Shown: one piece after another, positions 16,663-25,027 of the stretch
Layout: each line of letters starts with the position of its first letter
Position numbering within the stretch: the stretch's first letter is position 1
DNA from: Bradyrhizobium cosmicum
Lineage (GTDB): Bacteria > Pseudomonadota > Alphaproteobacteria > Rhizobiales > Xanthobacteraceae
Length of the DNA stretch: 64,000 nucleotides
Assembly: GCF_007290395.2 (NCBI RefSeq)
Contig: NZ_CP041656.2
Location: 3,162,001-3,226,000, forward strand
Direction of reading: 5' to 3'
Program-made: the position numbers and the translations under genes
Notes under the pieces: generated by a model
What the model was told of the DNA's origin: nothing
Databases searched by the model: none
Seen by the model: the letters and a program-made list of their open reading frames with translations, nothing else

Positions 16663-17661
16663 ATGGAACTGCGGAAGATCATACGAACGGACATTGCAGC
16701 GTCGGCGATCGCGCATTTGACGCTCGTCGGGCTGATCATCGTGATCAGCGAGGTGCATCCGTTTCACGCCGCGCCGCCCGAAACCGTGTCGGTCGACATC
16801 GTCACACCGGAGCAGGTGAAGCAGGAGGAGGCCAAGGCGGAGGAAAAGGCCGAGGCGGAGGTGAAGGAAAAGCCCCCGGAGCCGCCCCTCGACCTGAAGC
16901 TGCCGAAGCTGGATGTCACCGACAAGGACAAGGCGGCCACGGCGCCGAAACCTGCGGCCAAGGAGCAGGCCGCGGCGTCGTCTTCGAAGCAGCAGGCATC
17001 GCCTGAACCGTCGCAGCAGAAACAGCCGCCGCCACAGCCGTCGCCGCAGCAGCGTGAAGCCGCCGCGCAGCCGCAGCCTCAACAACCCCAGCCTTCGCAG
17101 CCACAGCCGCAGCCATCGCAATTGCCGCTGCAACAGCCGATGCCGCAACCGCCGCCCCAGTCGATGCCACCGGCGCAGCCGTCGCCCGCCGCAATGTCGC
17201 AGCCGCCGGCCGCGCCGCCGCCGGCCTATCAGGCGCCGGAGCCTGACGTCACCGTCAAGTACGGCGTCATGCTGGGTCTGCCGCCGGAGCAGCCGCTCGA
17301 GCCGAAAGACGCCCCCAAGGACGACGGCGGCGACGCCAAGGATTCGATCGCCGCCAAGCTTCCGCCCGAAATCATCGCTGAGCTTCGTCGCCGCCTGAGA
17401 AGCTGTGCAAAGCTTCCGGCGGGGGTTTCACCGACCGACAACGTCAACATCAAGCTGCGTGCGGTGTTCGCCACCGACGGCACGCTGGCGCGCCCGCCGA
17501 TCCTGATCCAGGCCCCGCCGTCCGCGAAGGGCGTCGCCATTGTGAAGTCCGCGATCAGCGCGCTCGAATCCTGCCAGCCCTACAAGATGCTGCCGGCTGG
17601 CTTGTACGGGGAGTGGAAGGTGATGGACCTGCCATTCAGCCCCAGGGATTTCGGCGGGTAG
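16663..17661 (+). CDS. TolA/TonB-like envelope protein with Pro/Gln-rich linker
   Basis: A 332-residue protein. It has a short cytoplasmic start, one N-terminal membrane anchor (AHLTLVGLIIVISEV, about residues 18-35), then a long periplasmic linker: Glu/Lys-rich (about 55-100) followed by extreme Pro/Gln-rich repeats (about 120-215). A compact C-terminal domain has a Cys pair (LRSCAKLP and ESCQPYK) and the TolA/TonB C-terminal-like pattern VNIKLRAVFATDGTL. It probably spans the periplasm and links inner membrane to outer envelope. No tolQR or exbBD genes adjoin it, so it is not the canonical TolA locus. Confidence 0.75.
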   Translation: MELRKIIRTDIAASAIAHLTLVGLIIVISEVHPFHAAPPETVSVDIVTPEQVKQEEAKAEEKAEAEVKEKPPEPPLDLKLPKLDVTDKDKAATAPKPAAKEQAAASSSKQQASPEPSQQKQPPPQPSPQQREAAAQPQPQQPQPSQPQPQPSQLPLQQPMPQPPPQSMPPAQPSPAAMSQPPAAPPPAYQAPEPDVTVKYGVMLGLPPEQPLEPKDAPKDDGGDAKDSIAAKLPPEIIAELRRRLRSCAKLPAGVSPTDNVNIKLRAVFATDGTLARPPILIQAPPSAKGVAIVKSAISALESCQPYKMLPAGLYGEWKVMDLPFSPRDFGG

Positions 17662-17668
17662 TTGTCCC

Positions 17669-17700
17669 GTAGCCCGGATGGAGCGCAGCGCAATCCAGGG
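17669..17700. repeat. Dispersed palindromic element (REP-like), copy 1
   Basis: The sequence CGTAGCCCGGATGGAGCGCA and following bases match the reverse complement of the element at 54712-54744 with few differences. It lies just after the TolA-like gene, where it could also act as a 3' hairpin. Confidence 0.7.
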
Positions 17701-17738
17701 CAGAAGCGTGTCCGAGATTCAAAGTGCGAACCGAGACT

Positions 17739-17803
17739 GCGAGCGCAGTGAAGCAATCCAGAGTCTTTCCGCGGGAGATTCTGGATTGCTTCGCTGCGCT
17801 CGC
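17739..17803. repeat. Long near-perfect hairpin repeat
   Basis: Arms of about 27 bases (17739-17765 and 17777-17803, starting GCGAGCGCAGTGAAGCAATC) pair with two mismatches around a loop of 11 bases. This palindrome is a familiar dispersed element of Bradyrhizobium intergenic DNA. The 312-bp gap 17662-17973 is filled by this and two other repeats, and I see no gene in it. Confidence 0.75.
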
Positions 17804-17840
17804 ACTAACGAGGAGGAGAGTGTGCGGGCTCGCTCCGCTC

Positions 17841-17967
17841 TCGTGCCCCGGACGCAGCGCAGCGTCCCTTCGACGGTGCGCTGCAGAGCCGGGGCCCATG
17901 TCGCCGATTGTGTCGTGTTGCTTTCTGGGTCCCTGTTCTGCGCAGCAGCGCGCTCGGGACACGAGAG
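17841..17967. repeat. ~127-bp dispersed repeat, copy 2 (inverted relative to copy 1)
   Basis: It begins CGTGCCCCGGACGCAGCGCA and ends GGGACACGAGAG, and aligns with the reverse complement of 15134-15271. Copy 2 is about 10 bp shorter, the difference lying in the middle. It has no coding frame. The two copies bracket the XRE, aldo/keto reductase and TolA-like genes. Confidence 0.8.
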
Positions 17968-17973
17968 CTGGCG

Positions 17974-18699
17974 TCATTGAGCAGCACCGCGCGTCCGCAT
18001 ACCCTCGCCATCCGCTGTCGTCGCCGGAGCCATCGCCTGCCAGGCGCTGGACGCGAACTGCCGTCGCCAGGTTACGATCACCACCGCGGCCGTGGTCACG
18101 AACAGCACCCAGGGGCTGACGAACCAGCCGAGATAGCCGAGTGCGAAAAAGAAGGCGCGCTGGCCGCGGTTGAAGTGCCGGCCGGCGGATTCGAACAGGC
18201 GCGTCGTGCGGATGACGTGGGCTTCGGCTTCCGGCGTGTCGCGCTGGGCGGCCGGCGGCATGCCGCCGAACAGGATCGCAACATAGTTGAACAGGCGATA
18301 GGACCAGGCGAATTTGAAGAACGCGTAGACGCAGATCAGCACGAGGCCGACGCATTTCAGCTCCCACATCGCCGGCGAGGTGCTGAGGTCGATCGGCAGC
18401 TTGCTCAGGATGGTGATGGCGTCGTTGGTGGCGTGCAGCAGCGCCAGCGCGCCGCCGAGCGCGAACAGGCTGGTGGAGGCGAAGAAGGCGGTGCCGTTCT
18501 GGAGCGAGGCCATGATCTGCATGTCGACCATGCGGGTGTCGCGGTCGAGCAGACGGCGGACCCAGACCTCGCGATAGCGATTCATCCGCGCCGACAGGCT
18601 GTCGCGGCCATAGGCAGAATGCTCCAGCGTCAGGGCATAGACCAGCCATTCGACGACGAAGAAGCCGACGGCGGTGATGTCGACCCAATGCCTGCTCAT
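17974..18699 (-). CDS. DUF599 family membrane protein
   Basis: A 241-residue inner-membrane protein of the DUF599 family, with membrane segments near residues 8-25, 70-90, 110-135 and 195-215. Conserved features include RMNRYREVWVRRLLDRDTRMVD after the first helix and HFNRGQRAFFFALGYLGWF near the end. The function is unknown. I chose the ATG at 18699, with AGGAGAACGAC before it, over an ATG 52 codons upstream that would overlap the divergent GST gene. Its 3' end abuts a dispersed repeat. Confidence 0.85.
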   Translation of the reverse strand: MSRHWVDITAVGFFVVEWLVYALTLEHSAYGRDSLSARMNRYREVWVRRLLDRDTRMVDMQIMASLQNGTAFFASTSLFALGGALALLHATNDAITILSKLPIDLSTSPAMWELKCVGLVLICVYAFFKFAWSYRLFNYVAILFGGMPPAAQRDTPEAEAHVIRTTRLFESAGRHFNRGQRAFFFALGYLGWFVSPWVLFVTTAAVVIVTWRRQFASSAWQAMAPATTADGEGMRTRGAAQ

Positions 18700-18823
18700 G
18701 TCGTTCTCCTCGCCAGCAATCGCAAACGATTGCCACGCATGGCTGGTCGCGGCAACGATTGATTGGCGGCAGGCGTTGGCGCTAAAAGCAGCCGCACAAA
18801 CGGACTCGGGAAGGACCGGTGAC

Positions 18824-19486
18824 ATGGCAACGCTCAAGCTTGCGATCGGCAACAAGAACTACTCGTCGTGGTCGTTGCGGCCCTGGCTCGCGCTGCGCGC
18901 GAACGACATTCCGTTCGAGGAGACCGTCATCCCTCTCTACACCGACAACCCCGCGGACAAGCAGCGGATCCTCTCCTTCAGCCGCGCAGGCAAGGTGCCG
19001 GTGCTGGTCGATGGCGACATCACGGTGTGGGATTCGCTGAGCATCATCGAATACGTCGCCGAGCGCTATCCGGACAAGAAGCTGTGGCCCGACGATGTCG
19101 CGGCGCGCGCCCACGCCCGTTCGGTGTGCGCCGAAATGCATTCCGGCTTCATGGCCCTGCGCAACGAATGCGGCATGAACCTGCATCGGCCGGTGCGCCC
19201 CGTGACGCTGTCGGTGGATGCGCTCGCTAACGTCGCGCGCGTGCAGGAGATCTGGCGCGAGTGCCGGGCGCGCTATGGCGCCAGGGGACCGTTCCTGTTC
19301 GGCGGCTTCGGCGCGGCGGATGCGATGTATGCGCCGGTCGTGCACCGCTTCCGTACTTACGCAATCGATGTTGGGCCGGAGGCAAAGTCCTACATGGAGA
19401 CGATGATGGCGGTGCCGGCGTTCCAGGAATGGACGCGTGACGGGCTGGCCGAGACGCTTCTCATCGACAGGTTCGAGACCGTCTAG
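18824..19486 (+). CDS. Glutathione S-transferase family protein
   Basis: A 220-residue cytosolic GST. The N-terminal thioredoxin-like domain opens LKLAIGNKNYSSWSLRPWLAL (a Ser-rich catalytic start like zeta/beta-type and YfcF-like GSTs) and includes the glutathione-site segments GKVPVLVDGD and WDSLSIIEYVAERYP. The all-helical C-terminal domain has FLFGGFGAADAMYAPVVHRF. It may detoxify electrophiles; the substrate is unknown. The ATG at 18824 follows GGGAAGGA. It is divergent from the DUF599 gene. Confidence 0.9.
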   Translation: MATLKLAIGNKNYSSWSLRPWLALRANDIPFEETVIPLYTDNPADKQRILSFSRAGKVPVLVDGDITVWDSLSIIEYVAERYPDKKLWPDDVAARAHARSVCAEMHSGFMALRNECGMNLHRPVRPVTLSVDALANVARVQEIWRECRARYGARGPFLFGGFGAADAMYAPVVHRFRTYAIDVGPEAKSYMETMMAVPAFQEWTRDGLAETLLIDRFETV

Positions 19487-19772
19487 GCCGGCATCCCGGT
19501 CGGCCGGAAGGTGGCTGGCACCGGGGAGCATGCGGGTCCCGGCGACCGGTGCCTCCGTACCGTCCGAGGCGTCCGGGTCCCAGCGGTATCATTGGCTGCC
19601 GGTTCCACGACTATCGTCCTGAAATCACTGCGGGATCGGGACGTTTGCCATGCCTGTATACTGCTGGCCAAATCGGCCGGCCGCATGCTATAGGACAGGC
19701 CGGGTTTTCAGCCGGTCCGTCGCAGTGGGACCCTGGGCACGGCCGGCGCTGTTTGAGTGATGGAGATGGGCG

Positions 19773-19964
19773 TTGAAGCATAAATTTCCCGTGGGAACAC
19801 GCGTACTGTTCACGGCTAGCAACGTCGCGCGCCCGGCTGCGAGTGGTTCGTACGAGATCATTCGCCTGCTGCCGACGGACGGCGACGACTGCCAGTACCG
19901 CATCAAGAGCACGACCGAAGCCTTCGAGCGCGTCGCCAAGGAAAGCCAGCTCGCACAGTCCTGA
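19773..19964 (+). CDS. Small conserved protein, TTG start (63 aa)
   Basis: A 63-residue protein, MKHKFPVGTRVLFTASNVAR followed by GSYEIIRLLPTDGDDCQYRIK and a helical tail. This looks like a short SH3-like or KOW-like beta fold, but I recognise no family. The start is a TTG with GGAGATGG immediately upstream; no in-frame ATG is available. The 286-bp gap before it (19487-19772) is GC-rich and I see no gene in it. Confidence 0.6.
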   Translation: MKHKFPVGTRVLFTASNVARPAASGSYEIIRLLPTDGDDCQYRIKSTTEAFERVAKESQLAQS

Positions 19965-20117
19965 CGGGCCACGGTGCCTTGCATTGACATTGCGGACGAT
20001 TCTTTCGCTCGCCGTCAAAAGGCCGCTTGGCCTCGACAGAGTGAACCGGGGGCAGTTGCCGGTTCGCGGTGCTCGCTTTGACCATTCGCTCTTTGCTCGC
20101 GTGAGGGGATATCGCGC

Positions 20118-21107
20118 ATGAACTGGGCATGGGCCACGTCGCTCGACCAAACCTGGCGCTCGCCGGCCTTTCCGATGTGGATGACGCTGGCGGCTGCCGG
20201 CTTCTTCGGATTGATCCTGCTGATCACGCTGCTGCGCGCCGACAAGTCGGTCGCCAACGGCGCGCTGACCGTCATCACGCTGCTCGCCATTGCCGTCGCG
20301 GTGGCCGCCACCGTCCACCTCTACGGACCGGCCGGGCAGGCAGCCCCGACCGAGGCACGCGCACAAGCGACGGTGACGGCGAGCCTGCCGGCGCTGTCCT
20401 GCCTTGACGATCTCGCGGGCGATGCCGTGGCCGTCGGCTGCGAGAAGGCGCTGTTCGGCGCGCCCGACACTGCGGCTGCGGCCGTTGCCTACACCGCGTC
20501 CCGTATCGACCGGCTTACCGCGCTCGGCGATGCCGCCACCGCCGAGAAGAGCCTGACGCTGGAGATGAAGGTGCTGCGCAAGTCGCTGGAGCACGATCGC
20601 TATGGCCTCGTTGCGCAGGTGCTGGTCGCGCGCGATGGCTGCACCCAGTTCGATTGCCCGGCCTTCCGCTCGCTGACCGATCAGCAGCAGGTCGCCGCCA
20701 ACATGGATTCCCATCTCTACGACGCGCTGGTCGCGCGCTATGCGCCGGTTTGGAACGCGCCCGCAACGGCGCCGGCGATGGCGGCCGCAGGTGCGCTCGG
20801 CGGGCTGCCTCCGACGATGCCGACGGGCAAGCCGACCAATGCGGATTTCCCGAGCGCGTCGTCGACGCCGCCGGTCAGTATCATGACTCCGGAGCCGCCC
20901 ACGGCGACGACGCGCCAGGCGGCGCCCGCCGCAAACGCTGCGCCGGCCCCGCGCACACCCGCTGCGGCCTCGGCCCAGGCGGCTGCACCTGCGGCCGCGC
21001 CCGCGGCTGCGAAGAAGCAGCCGGCTGCCAAGCGAGCGCCTGCGGCCGCACCGGTTCCGCTCGCGCCGCCGCCGGCCTCGGCTCCCGCGGCTGCGGATAA
21101 CGAGTAG
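20118..21107 (+). CDS. Membrane-anchored protein with Pro/Ala-rich C-terminus, unknown function
   Basis: A 329-residue protein with two N-terminal membrane helices (about residues 20-40 and 48-68). A soluble domain of about 130 residues follows with four Cys (SCLDDL, VGCEKALFG, DGCTQFDCPAF) and predicted helices. The last ~110 residues are Pro/Ala/Lys-rich and low complexity. I do not recognise the family. The ATG follows GAGGGGATATCGCGC. The Cys pattern hints at a folded periplasmic domain with disulfides. Confidence 0.7.
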   Translation: MNWAWATSLDQTWRSPAFPMWMTLAAAGFFGLILLITLLRADKSVANGALTVITLLAIAVAVAATVHLYGPAGQAAPTEARAQATVTASLPALSCLDDLAGDAVAVGCEKALFGAPDTAAAAVAYTASRIDRLTALGDAATAEKSLTLEMKVLRKSLEHDRYGLVAQVLVARDGCTQFDCPAFRSLTDQQQVAANMDSHLYDALVARYAPVWNAPATAPAMAAAGALGGLPPTMPTGKPTNADFPSASSTPPVSIMTPEPPTATTRQAAPAANAAPAPRTPAAASAQAAAPAAAPAAAKKQPAAKRAPAAAPVPLAPPPASAPAAADNE

Positions 21108-21149
21108 ATCGGCTTTGAAAACAAGCGGCCGGCCCGCTAATGCTGGGGC

Positions 21150-21590
21150 ATGCCGCTACATCTGATCAAGCTTGCCGTCGGCTGCGACTCCGTCAAGGAA
21201 TTGAAGGGGTGGATCGCCGAACGGATGCAGACCGCCAAAAAGAAAGGTCTGCCGCAACATCACATCCACATCACCCGCATGGTGCCCAAGCGCGACGCCG
21301 AGATCCTCGCGGGCGGGTCGCTCTACTGGGTCATCAAGGGCGAGGTCGCCGCGCGCGAAAAGATCATCGGCATCGAACCGTTCCGCGACAAGGACGGCAT
21401 CGGCCGCTGCCGGATCGTGATGCAGCCGAAGGTGATCGCGGTATCGCCCCGGCCGATGCGGCCGTTCCAGGGCTGGCGCTATCTCGCCGACGATTCCGTG
21501 CCGCCCGATCTCGGCAAGTCCGCCGCAGGCTCGATCGCGGCGATGCCGGAGCCGATGCGGCGCGAACTGCGCGATCTCGGGTTGCTCTGA
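21150..21590 (+). CDS. DUF1489 family protein
   Basis: A 146-residue protein of the alphaproteobacterial DUF1489 family: MPLHLIKLAVGCDSVKEL at the start, QHHIHITRMVPKRDAEILAGGSLYWVIKG in the middle (cited as family hallmark), and PFQGWRYL then DLGLL at the end. It is soluble and of unknown function. Position and length are normal. A dispersed repeat and convergent panC follow. Confidence 0.88.
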   Translation: MPLHLIKLAVGCDSVKELKGWIAERMQTAKKKGLPQHHIHITRMVPKRDAEILAGGSLYWVIKGEVAAREKIIGIEPFRDKDGIGRCRIVMQPKVIAVSPRPMRPFQGWRYLADDSVPPDLGKSAAGSIAAMPEPMRRELRDLGLL

Positions 21591-21642
21591 GCACGATCCG
21601 GAAAAGTGTGAAGCTGTTTTCCGAAAAGGTCATGCGCAAGAC
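21591..21642. repeat. Dispersed rhizobial palindrome between convergent genes
   Basis: The gap contains GATCCGGAAAAGTGTGAAGC then GTTTTCCGAAAAGGTCATGC, whose outer arms pair imperfectly. Near-identical strings recur many times in Rhizobiales genomes. It lies between the DUF1489 and panC 3' ends, where it may also end transcription. Confidence 0.65.
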
Positions 21643-21647
21643 ACAAC

Positions 21648-22499
21648 TCACACAGCGATATTGTCGATCAGCCGGGTGCTGCCGAGCTTGGCCGCGACCA
21701 GGATGCGCAGCGGTCCGTCCTTGCGTGTGGTGACCGGGGCCAGCGTCTCGGCGTGGCGGGCCTCGAAATAGTCGAGCGCAAAGCCGGCCGCCTCGATCGT
21801 CCTGGCGCCCCGCGCCATCGCCGGCGCGATCGCTTCGCCGGTCCGGATGCGGCCTGCGCTGTCCTTCATGGCGCGGTAGAGCACAGTCGCGGTCTGCCGC
21901 TCCTGTGGCGAGAGGTAGACGTTGCGCGAGGACATCGCCAGCCCGTCGCGCTCGCGCACCGTGCGGGAGCCGATCACCTTGACGCCGAGGTCGAGATCGC
22001 GCGCCATTTGCGTCACCACCCGCAGTTGCTGAAAATCCTTCTCGCCGAAGATCGCGAAGTCCGGCCGGCACTGCGTGAACAGCTTACCGACGACGGTGGC
22101 GACGCCGCCGAAGAAGTGCGGACGGAAGCGGTCCTCGAGGCCGGCCAGCGCCGGCCCCTCCGGCACGATTCGGGTCGCAAAGCCCTCCGGATACATCGCT
22201 TCGACGCCGGGGTGCCAGACGATGTCGACATCCTCGGCCGCGAGCTTGGCGATATCGGATTTCCAGGTGCGCGGATAGGCGCCGAAATCCTCGGTCGGCG
22301 CGAACTGGGTCGGGTTGACGAAGATCGACACCACGACGCGGCTGGCGCGCCGCCTGGCGAGGCGAACCAGCGACACATGCCCGTCATGGAGCGCCCCCAT
22401 GGTCGGGACCAGCGCGATCGTGGCCTTTCGCTTGCGAAGATTGTCGACGGCGCGTCGCAGGGTGGGGACCGTGCGGGCGATCAAGGGGCTCGGTGACAT
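21648..22499 (-). CDS. panC: Pantothenate synthetase
   Basis: A 283-residue PanC, joining pantoate and beta-alanine with ATP in the coenzyme A pathway. Motifs are [18 protein letters not shown] (HxGH nucleotide signature), [17 protein letters not shown] and the KMSKS-like region [12 protein letters not shown]. Length is normal. The ATG at 22499 was chosen from family N-termini. No panB is adjacent. It is divergent from mipZ with a 281-bp gap. Confidence 0.96.
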   Translation of the reverse strand: MSPSPLIARTVPTLRRAVDNLRKRKATIALVPTMGALHDGHVSLVRLARRRASRVVVSIFVNPTQFAPTEDFGAYPRTWKSDIAKLAAEDVDIVWHPGVEAMYPEGFATRIVPEGPALAGLEDRFRPHFFGGVATVVGKLFTQCRPDFAIFGEKDFQQLRVVTQMARDLDLGVKVIGSRTVRERDGLAMSSRNVYLSPQERQTATVLYRAMKDSAGRIRTGEAIAPAMARGARTIEAAGFALDYFEARHAETLAPVTTRKDGPLRILVAAKLGSTRLIDNIAV

Positions 22500-22780
22500 C
22501 AGGACTCGACTTGGTTGGGAATCGGAGCGGGCGCATCCGGCCCCGGCGGCTAACCTTAACAAGCGGCGGTCGTGGACGCCATGCATCCGGATGCGGCACA
22601 GCTTTCCCTGCGAAACCGCGCGGGATGTCGCGACATTGTGGGTTGGATCACAGACGAAAGACCGCGGCGCGATTCATGATGGGGCACGGCGCACTGCGAA
22701 TTGCTTGTCCTGTCACGCATTTCACTTGACCGCCGACGCGGTCGTCTCGAAGATATTCCATAGGGGTGTTGAGGATCGCC

Positions 22781-23704
22781 ATGCTTGTGCAGGCTAGCCA
22801 AGGCCAATCCGGCACGGCGCATGTGGTCGTGCTCGGCAACGAGAAAGGCGGCTCCGGCAAGTCGACGACCGCCCTGCACATCGCGGTCGCGCTTCTGAAA
22901 GCCGGCCAGCGCGTCGCCACCATCGATCTCGACTGCCGTCAACAGAGTTTCACCCACTACATCAACAATCGGGCTGCATGGGCGCGCCGCACGGGCCTCG
23001 GCCTCGAGCTGCCCGCGCATCGCTGCATCAAGCTCGGCGAGACCATGCAGGTCGCCGAGAACGAGAATTCCGAGTTCCTCCAGTTCATGGACGCGGTCTC
23101 GGCGGTCGAGGCCAGTTTCGATTTCATCGTCATCGATACACCTGGTACCGACAGCTATCTGATGCGCCTGGCGCATTCGATGGCGGACACGCTGGTCACG
23201 CCGATCAATGACAGCTTCCTCGATTTCGACGTGCTCGGCACCGTCGATCCCGCCAACTACGCGGTGACGGGGGAGAGCCACTATGCCGAGATGGTGCGGG
23301 ACGTCAGACGCAAGCGCCGCCAGCTCGACGGCTCCTCGACCGACTGGATCGTGGTGCGCAACCGCCTGTCGATGCTGGGCTCGCGCAACAAGCAGCTGGT
23401 CGCCGACGGCCTGAAGGATCTGTCGCTGCGGCTCGGCTTCCGCTACGTCGACGGCTTCGCCGAGCGCGTCGTCTATCGCGAGTTCTTCCCGCGTGGGCTC
23501 ACCGCGCTCGACGGGATCGACGAGGCCACGCTGGGCATGCGGCCCAATCTCGGCCATCTCACCGCGCGGGAGGAAGTGACGAGCCTGCTCCGCCAGCTCA
23601 AGCTGCCGCTCGACGAGCGTGGCCGCCGCCGTGCGGCAAATCGCGCCGAATGGTTCAGCCAGGTCGACAAGCCGCTCGAGGTCCACGACATCCTCGGCGC
23701 CTGA
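22781..23704 (+). CDS. mipZ: MipZ-type ParA-like ATPase, division site regulator
   Basis: A 307-residue P-loop ATPase. The deviant Walker A is VVVLGNEKGGSGKSTTALH, the Walker A' block is ATIDLDCRQQSFTHYINNR, and Walker B is FIVIDTPGTD. This is the alphaproteobacterial MipZ pattern, a gradient-forming inhibitor of FtsZ that places the division plane by interacting with ParB at the poles. The ATG at 22781 has GAGG ahead; a GTG lies 5 codons upstream. The gene stands alone. DivK-PleD 34 kb away are further cell-cycle genes in the window. Confidence 0.93.
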   Translation: MLVQASQGQSGTAHVVVLGNEKGGSGKSTTALHIAVALLKAGQRVATIDLDCRQQSFTHYINNRAAWARRTGLGLELPAHRCIKLGETMQVAENENSEFLQFMDAVSAVEASFDFIVIDTPGTDSYLMRLAHSMADTLVTPINDSFLDFDVLGTVDPANYAVTGESHYAEMVRDVRRKRRQLDGSSTDWIVVRNRLSMLGSRNKQLVADGLKDLSLRLGFRYVDGFAERVVYREFFPRGLTALDGIDEATLGMRPNLGHLTAREEVTSLLRQLKLPLDERGRRRAANRAEWFSQVDKPLEVHDILGA

Positions 23705-23882
23705 GTGGCGGTATGCCGGTACTTCAGGTCGATCGACCCAGCCGGTCCCCCGGGAACTGCGGCTGCGCTCGGCCGTTTTCATCCCACGTTTACCGCGAAA
23801 TTGAACCCGATCGAGATTGGTTGCGTCCGATGGTGACCTGCACCCTGACGTAGCCGTATGAGAACGGGGTGCCCAAGAAACG

Positions 23883-23896
23883 TGTGCGACGCACAA
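23883..23896. promoter_or_regulatory. TGTGCG-A-CGCACA dyad, same motif as at the phasin promoter
   Basis: The 13-bp palindrome TGTGCGACGCACA (plus one A) is, on the other strand, TTGTGCGTCGCACA, identical over 14 bases to the first site before the phasin gene (28903-28917). It lies about 150 bp upstream of the alpha/beta hydrolase start. It is a candidate PhaR-type site, containing TGC-N3-GCA. Confidence 0.5.
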
Positions 23897-23931
23897 TGAA
23901 AGGGCTGCCAGTTCACAATATTTGGCCTTCC

Positions 23932-23949
23932 TGTCACGCGGCTGTGACA
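23932..23949. promoter_or_regulatory. TGTCAC-N6-GTGACA inverted repeat
   Basis: Perfect 6-bp arms lie around a 6-bp spacer about 95 bp upstream of the hydrolase gene. The spacing equals that of CRP/FNR-family sites, but the half-site order (TGTCAC rather than TGTGA) differs from their consensus. The cognate factor is unknown. Confidence 0.4.
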
Positions 23950-24043
23950 TATATTAGCGAAAGGCGACCAGGGGCCGAAGAGCCCTAGAGAACACGATTT
24001 TCAACAGGGATTCAGGCCGAAGCGCCTGAGGCTGAGGACGAAA

Positions 24044-24904
24044 ATGAAGCGTGGAATTGCCGTTCTGGTTTCGGTCAGTGCCCTCTGCGGCATCGCCTAT
24101 TTCACGGCGAGCAAGTGGGCGATCAGGCACGAGACGATCACCTTCTACGACGCCTCGCGCGACAACCGTCCCGTGCCTGTCGATATCGCGATCCGTCGCG
24201 ACAAGGAAATGCAGGCCAATGCCGGCATGATCACGATGCCGGTCGCCGTGATCAATCACGGCAACACGGTCAAGAACACCGAATACGGTTTCCTCGCCAA
24301 CGTCTTCGCCGCGCGCGGCTATCTCGTCGTCAGCCCGCAGCATGATCTGCCCACCGATCCTCCGATGGTGACCAAGCCCGGCGAGCTCTATGTCGGCCGT
24401 TTGCCGCAGATCCTGCGCGGCGTCGCCAACATCCATCTCGCCATGCAGGAGATGAAGAAGGTCCAGCCCAACGCCGACTACGAGAAGGTGACGATGGTCG
24501 GCCATTCCATGGGCGGCGACATCACAATGTATTTTGCCAAGCAGTATCCGGATGAGGTCAAGAAAGTCGTTACGCTCGACAATCTGCGCGTGCCTTTCGT
24601 CACCGCTGGCAAGTTCAAGATCCTCTCGTTCCGTTCGTCGGATCCGCAGTTCAAGGTCGATGCGGGCGTGATCCCGACCGACGAGGAATGCGAAAAGGCC
24701 GGAATCCAGGTCGTGAAGACTGAATTCCAGCACAACGACATGCGTGACACCGGTCCGGATGCCGCCAAGAACTCGATCCAGGGCATGCTCGATAAATTCC
24801 TGAGCGACACCGACAGCGAGGTGGCACCGGTCGATACGCGCTCGTCGCCTCCCAAGATTCTCGAGCCCGGTCCGGTCGCCTTGATGGCGCCAGCCAAGAG
24901 CTAG
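24044..24904 (+). CDS. Membrane-anchored/exported alpha/beta hydrolase
   Basis: A 286-residue protein with an N-terminal signal or anchor (GIAVLVSVSALCGIAYFTAS) and an alpha/beta hydrolase fold. The nucleophile elbow is VTMVGHSMGGDITMY (Ser about residue 154), the oxyanion region is VAVINHGNTVKNTEYGFLAN, and a late TEFQHNDM supplies a possible catalytic His. It probably acts on an ester in the periplasm; the substrate is unknown. A dyad shared with the phasin promoter lies upstream, which could tie it to PHB metabolism. A clear terminator follows at 24933. Confidence 0.8.
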   Translation: MKRGIAVLVSVSALCGIAYFTASKWAIRHETITFYDASRDNRPVPVDIAIRRDKEMQANAGMITMPVAVINHGNTVKNTEYGFLANVFAARGYLVVSPQHDLPTDPPMVTKPGELYVGRLPQILRGVANIHLAMQEMKKVQPNADYEKVTMVGHSMGGDITMYFAKQYPDEVKKVVTLDNLRVPFVTAGKFKILSFRSSDPQFKVDAGVIPTDEECEKAGIQVVKTEFQHNDMRDTGPDAAKNSIQGMLDKFLSDTDSEVAPVDTRSSPPKILEPGPVALMAPAKS

Positions 24905-24932
24905 CGACAGCTCGCAGCGATCTCCGATCCTT

Positions 24933-24966
24933 AAAGCCTCCGCCGGCTGCCGCCTGCGGAGGCTTT
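24933..24966 (+). terminator. Rho-independent terminator after the hydrolase gene
   Basis: An 11-bp perfect stem AAAGCCTCCGC/GCGGAGGCTTT encloses a 12-base loop and ends in TTT, 29 bp after the hydrolase stop. There is only a short T-run. Confidence 0.75.
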
Positions 24967-25027
24967 GCACATTGACCGGGCCGGGCGCGCTGACCACATT
25001 AGTCGCTCACGGAAGGTCAAAGCAGGA

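Larger units (their letters stand above)
23705..24043. other. 339-bp gap with two palindromes
   Basis: No frame with plausible codon use is visible between mipZ and the alpha/beta hydrolase gene. The gap is less GC-rich than its surroundings toward the 3' side and contains the two inverted repeats listed separately at 23883-23896 and 23932-23949, so it is most likely a regulated promoter region for the hydrolase gene. Confidence 0.6.

Noticed and set aside
19487..19772. Coding frames of about 60-70 codons in the gap after the GST gene
   Set aside because: They have no ribosome site, mutually overlap in different frames and show no plausible protein pattern.
22625..22636. ATGTCGCGACAT palindrome between panC and mipZ as an operator
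   Set aside because: It is only 12 bp, GC-typical, and such short perfect dyads are expected by chance in 64 kb. There is no matching regulator nearby.
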